Of a DNA stretch of 64,000 nt, positions 60,937 through 64,000 are shown in pieces (the stretch's first letter is position 1; each line of letters starts with the position of its first letter). The notes under the pieces are model-generated. The model worked only from the letters and a program-made list of their open reading frames with translations, made no database searches and was not told the DNA's origin. Source of the DNA: Paenibacillaceae bacterium GAS479 (GTDB lineage Bacteria > Bacillota > Bacilli > Paenibacillales > Paenibacillaceae); the NCBI GenBank assembly GCA_900105225.1, contig LT629764.1, positions 1,727,501-1,791,500 on the forward strand. Reading direction: 5' to 3'. The translations under genes were made by a program, and so were the position numbers.

Positions 60937-61556
60937 TTTGATTATCTCCTTAAGTCGATTTTTGTACTACCACACTGTACCAGCTTTCTTTTTTGAAAGA
61001 TGTTAAATTGATTACAATATTTTCATAAATTTCGAATCGTTTGATTTATCGTAATTCAAATATACATTAAGCTGAATTCCCCCTTATTGGTTGGATGACC
61101 CAAGATTAAAAGAATCCAAAGATCCTTTCGAATTGGATGCATTAAACTTCGATTCTAAACGTTAATTAACTCATACCTCCCTTCTAATTTAATAAGTATT
61201 AAACTTTGGGCGCGTTCAATAAACCAATATTTTCTTCATTTTCTATTAATCCCACAAATCTCCTTACAACTACTTTGAATGAAATAAATTTTCCATCAAG
61301 ATGGGTTATTTATACTTCTTAACTGCATTGTAACTAATCCTGTAATTTTGGGAGCACAAAGAGGAAGTTCTGCATTTAGGACAAGATCGATCCGTGAAAA
61401 GCGAGAGGAGATAATCCGAGAAAACACCACAAATGCTAGTGACTTGAGAAAATAAAGCATTAGACTGACTTATGAACTGCATTTTCTGAAAATATTTTCT
61501 TAATCCCATAATTCATTTATTTTCCGAATGTTATCCGCTGATTTACCCGTTAACTC

Positions 61557-61590
61557 AACAAGGCTGCCGATTTAAGCCGGCAGCCTTGTT
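61557..61590 (-). terminator. Terminator after the HTH gene
   Basis: AACAAGGCTGCCG pairs with CGGCAGCCTTGTT across an 8-nt loop, 50 nt beyond the HTH stop. The rest of 60937-61556 is AT-rich with no gene I can support. Confidence 0.75.
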
Positions 61591-61639
61591 CTGATGATTG
61601 TTAAGCTATAGTACCCGTTAAATAAATTTGTGTCTGTTT

Positions 61640-61858
61640 TTATTGAGTTTCTTCGTCGCTTTTGTACTCCAAAATATCACCTGGCTGACAATCCAAAGTC
61701 TTACATATCGCTTCTAAAGTTGAAAAACGAACCGCTTTTGCTTTCCCATTTTTAAGAATGGAAAGATTCGCCATAGTAATTCCAACCCTCTCCGAAAGCT
61801 CCGTTACGCTCATTTTTCGTTTTGCTAACATCACATCAATATTAATAATAATTGCCAT
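61640..61858 (-). CDS. Small Cro/CI-type regulator (YozG-like)
   Basis: 72 residues from the ATG at 61858 (GAGGTGGAG upstream). It is almost wholly a helix-turn-helix: MLAKRKMSVTELSERVG, ITMANLSILKNGKAKAVRF, then TLEAICKTLDCQPGDILEY. This matches YozG-type regulators that are always paired with a DUF2975 membrane protein, as here with 10 nt between stop and start. It probably controls its own operon via the dyad at 62399-62417. Confidence 0.92.
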   Translation of the reverse strand: MAIIINIDVMLAKRKMSVTELSERVGITMANLSILKNGKAKAVRFSTLEAICKTLDCQPGDILEYKSDEETQ

Positions 61859-61868
61859 ATGCTCCACC

Positions 61869-62351
61869 TCAGACCGTTAAATCATTTTCTGATTTTATAT
61901 TAATAGCTTCTTGTAAAAGTCTTTGGAGAACAGCAGCAAAAACGGCGATCACCATAGAGGCGAAAATAATGATCAACCCCATTGGAATGAAACTTGGAGG
62001 GTCAACTCTCTTCCCCATGAGATAGTAGAGTGGCATACCTAACAGGTACAAGATACTGATTGTTATGGCACAGTATTTTATATTCTTTAAAGCTTTTACC
62101 GATAATTCCGAGAACGCTTGGTTCTTATCAATATAGCTTAAAAGTTTAAAAGCTTGATACAGAGCAAAGTAAAATGGAATCGCTGCTGCGTACATATCGA
62201 TTAAAACGAGAGATTTCATATAAGCCATTTTTGGATACAATTCTCCAGCAAAATCCCCAATCTTAGGCACTAAGAATATGCACAAAGCGAGAATTGGGAT
62301 CCCAATAAGAATAACAGCTATCTTCAAAAAGAGTGTTTTTCCTCGTTTCAT
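61869..62351 (-). CDS. DUF2975 membrane protein (YoaS-like)
   Basis: 160 residues from the ATG at 62351, preceded by GAGGTG. Four helices: LKIAVILIGIPILALCIFLV, YAAAIPFYFALYQAF, ITISILYLLGMPLYY, GLIIIFASMVIAVFA. The segment LLSYIDKNQAFSELSVKALKNIKYCA is typical of DUF2975. Function unknown in all members; the tight pairing with a YozG-type regulator suggests a membrane sensor controlling it or the reverse. Confidence 0.92.
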   Translation of the reverse strand: MKRGKTLFLKIAVILIGIPILALCIFLVPKIGDFAGELYPKMAYMKSLVLIDMYAAAIPFYFALYQAFKLLSYIDKNQAFSELSVKALKNIKYCAITISILYLLGMPLYYLMGKRVDPPSFIPMGLIIIFASMVIAVFAAVLQRLLQEAINIKSENDLTV

Positions 62352-62398
62352 AAACTGCACCTCACTTATTTAATGTCAGTTTTTACTTTACCACTTAA

Positions 62399-62417
62399 TT
62401 TATCGTTTAACAATAAA
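62399..62417 (-). promoter_or_regulatory. Operator-like dyad and promoter of the DUF2975-HTH operon
   Basis: The dyad TTTATnGTTnAACnATAAA (as TTTATCGTTTAACAATAAA) overlaps the -35 TTGTTA of a minus-strand promoter with -10 TAAAGT at 17 bp. It is a likely binding site of the HTH protein. Confidence 0.65.
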
Positions 62418-63290
62418 TTAATATCGTTTTTCATAAAAAAAAGCATTTGAGTATGGTGTTATTTACGATTCGGGGAAGATGAAGCAGCGGTGTTTGGCCA
62501 GCTGTTGCCCTTCAAATAAGTTTGCTCCTCCCCCCTCTCCAAATCCCCTTCACGCCACGTCCCCCTGGCTTCCCAGCGATTTCTCCTCCCTTTCCCCACT
62601 TCCTAAGAGCAAAATAAGTTTGACTTGAAATTAGAGAAAAGCATTGAGATCGTACAGGGCTTAGGCAGAGATCGTTTGGGGATAAGAGCGGATAAACACG
62701 TCGAGGAACAACTTGGAAAAAGCCTGAGATTGGAGGTGTGGTACGGCATTCTTAAAGTTTTGGATACTGCAGAAAGGCATGGGGAAGAGCTTGAGAAGAA
62801 AGATGCTGAAGAAAAGAGTGGAAGATGTTCTGTGAAAATAAAGTCTTAGACTAGAGTCGTTGAGTTAACAACGTTTTTGAATTAAAAAATCATCAGCTTC
62901 TTAAAAATAATTTTTAGACTGGGTCCGATAAATAAAGTCTTAGACTGCCGCTGTTGTTGTTCAATTATCGTTTCCCGTTAGTTTAGTCAAGGATGATACG
63001 AAAAAAACTATAAATTTAGATTTTCATATCCAGCTTAATGGCCAATTGAAGGATTTAATGAAATAAAGTAAAAATTACTAAAGCATATACGCTGCTGCTT
63101 CATATATTTGGAGAACTGATCGAAGAAGAACATCAACTGACCGTTTAAATGATGGAATCATTGCTATATGTTAAGATACTTGAAGAGCAAATTAACAAGA
63201 TGGCAGTTAACTAAATTATGCTAATTATTTCTGTGATAAAATTAAGGTAGATAACGAAGAGATTCAAAATCCTTATGAAGGAGGTTTTTT
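62418..63290. other. Long region without a supported gene
   Basis: About 870 bp, mostly AT-rich, with a C-rich patch at 62520-62605. The sequence AATAAAGTCTTAGACT occurs at 62837-62852 and again at 62931-62946. A short frame from a TTG at 62625 (74 residues, charged and without ribosome site) and a frame of about 20 residues near 63150 are not convincing. No hairpin or RNA motif was recognised. Confidence 0.6.
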
Positions 63291-64000
63291 GTGGATAACC
63301 GATATGACGAGCTCTACAAAAATGCGCAGGCTTACGGCCAGGAGCATCTACTCAAGTTTTACCCGTCACTTCCCGAAGCTTCGAAAAGAAAGCTGCTGGA
63401 TCAGATAGAAAAGCTGGATTTTGACGCTCTCCGCGAGCTTTTCCATCATACGAATCAACCATCGGTAAGCATCGACGGTATTTCGCCTATTGAAGGGTAC
63501 GAATCGGAGGATTACAACGAGGAGGAGCGGCAACAATTGATCGAAACTGGCTGGAACCGGCTTCGTCAAGGCAAGGTCGCGGCTCTTGTCGTCGCCGGAG
63601 GGCAGGGTAGCCGCCTGGGACATGAAGGACCGAAGGGAACCTATAACATCGGGCTGCCTTCAGGAAAGTCGCTGTTCCAGCTGCAGGCCGAGCGCTTGCT
63701 CAACTTGTCCCGGAGAGCCGGCCGGTCCATCCCCTGGTACATTATGACCAGCCCGGACAATCATCAGGATACAATACAACATTTCCAGGTATCAGAGTAT
63801 TTCGGCTATATCCCGGAAGACATTTTCTTCTTCTGTCAAAATGTCCTGCCTGCACTGGATTCTGTAGGACGCGTCCTGCTCTCCGACAAGGATGAAATTG
63901 GCCTTACCCCTAGTGGGAATGGCGACGTCTTTGATTCCATTAAGCGATCCGGCGTATTAGACGACCTCAAGCGTCGGAATGTGGAGTGGCTTTTCTATTA
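63291..64000 (+). CDS. UDP-sugar pyrophosphorylase (UAP/UGP family), 5' part
   Basis: GTG start at 63291, with AAGGAGG 6 nt upstream; the frame is open to the window end (236 codons seen). The nucleotide-binding motif LVVAGGQGSRLGHEGPKG (about 101-118) and IMTSPDNHQDT, then FCQNVLPALDSVGRVLL and TPSGNGDVFDSI, are those of the eukaryote-type UDP-N-acetylhexosamine pyrophosphorylase/UGPase (UDPGP) family and not of the bacterial GalU or GlmU. It makes UDP-sugar from UTP and a sugar 1-phosphate in the cytosol. The exact sugar needs the missing part. Homologues occur in several Bacillales. Confidence 0.88.
   Translation, partial: MDNRYDELYKNAQAYGQEHLLKFYPSLPEASKRKLLDQIEKLDFDALRELFHHTNQPSVSIDGISPIEGYESEDYNEEERQQLIETGWNRLRQGKVAALVVAGGQGSRLGHEGPKGTYNIGLPSGKSLFQLQAERLLNLSRRAGRSIPWYIMTSPDNHQDTIQHFQVSEYFGYIPEDIFFFCQNVLPALDSVGRVLLSDKDEIGLTPSGNGDVFDSIKRSGVLDDLKRRNVEWLFY

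Noticed and set aside
61306-61509. 67-residue minus-strand frame with CPKCRTSSLC
   Set aside because: It resembles a zinc-binding pair by chance, but lacks a ribosome site and any neighbour; the rest has no family signal.
62625-62849. 74-residue plus-strand frame from a TTG
   Set aside because: Charged, coil-like, no ribosome site; no relation to known proteins that I can see. Kept as part of the gene-poor region.

Overview
The window looks like a chromosomal segment of a Paenibacillus-like member of the Bacillales. The evidence is low-to-middling GC with strong AGGAGG ribosome-binding sites, YesM/YesN-type two-component sugar regulation, LplB/LplC-type permeases, a T-box leader on trpS, copper-amine-oxidase-like stalk domains, and many short dispersed intergenic repeats. 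There are no rRNA or tRNA genes and no prophage or CRISPR array. The species is not determinable from the sequence alone.

Layout. 1-376: 5' end of an IS1182-type insertion sequence. 425-2665: a three-gene minus-strand operon (DCC oxidoreductase, SRPBCC-DoxX membrane protein, DUF4166). 2908-3927: twenty 51-bp tandem repeats with no convincing gene. 3931-6470: a histidine kinase/response regulator pair, both carrying unusual low-complexity repeats. 6471-7197: palindromes and a transposase fossil. 7198-9635: a PRPP synthetase paralogue, then trpS behind a tryptophan T-box. 9683-13517: MOSC protein, an NAD(P)-binding protein with a promoter dyad, two beta/gamma-crystallin-like paralogues plus a fragment of a third, an AHSA1 protein behind a striking palindrome, and a Nudix hydrolase. 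13600-16701: a sugar ABC importer without ATPase. 16871-18268: a lipoprotein serpin. 18444-19007: repeats. 19129-21490: cytochrome bd oxidase. 21570-27281: an unclassified glycosidase-like protein, a YhhN membrane protein and a secreted DUF4091 protein with a Gly/Asn/His tail.

27857-44628 is a carbohydrate utilisation island on the minus strand. A LacI regulator heads an operon with a PfkB sugar kinase, a GH125 and a GH38 alpha-mannosidase and an aldo/keto reductase. Beyond an amidohydrolase and a Nudix hydrolase lies a second importer (solute-binding lipoprotein and two permeases) with its own YesM/YesN sensor-regulator pair. The likely division of labour is that the two-component system senses an extracellular mannoside and induces the importer; LacI controls intracellular trimming by the two exo-mannosidases and phosphorylation of the released sugar. 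The two importer promoters share three blocks at exactly the same spacings although the DNA between them is unrelated, which I read as the binding architecture of the response regulator. This is the most informative regulatory signal in the window.

44774-46227: an IS3-family element that landed in the loop of a terminator. 46291-51885: quinone/NADPH oxidoreductase, GH13 neopullulanase-like enzyme, MATE exporter, a secreted small protein and an SRPBCC protein. 51891-57006: two aldo/keto reductases facing a TetR-MMPL pair with tandem operators. 57435-62351: an MFS drug exporter, a CPBP protease, a stalk-domain/DUF3298 secreted protein, and a DUF2975-HTH pair. 62352-63290 is largely empty. 63291-64000 is the start of an eukaryote-like UDP-sugar pyrophosphorylase, cut by the window end.
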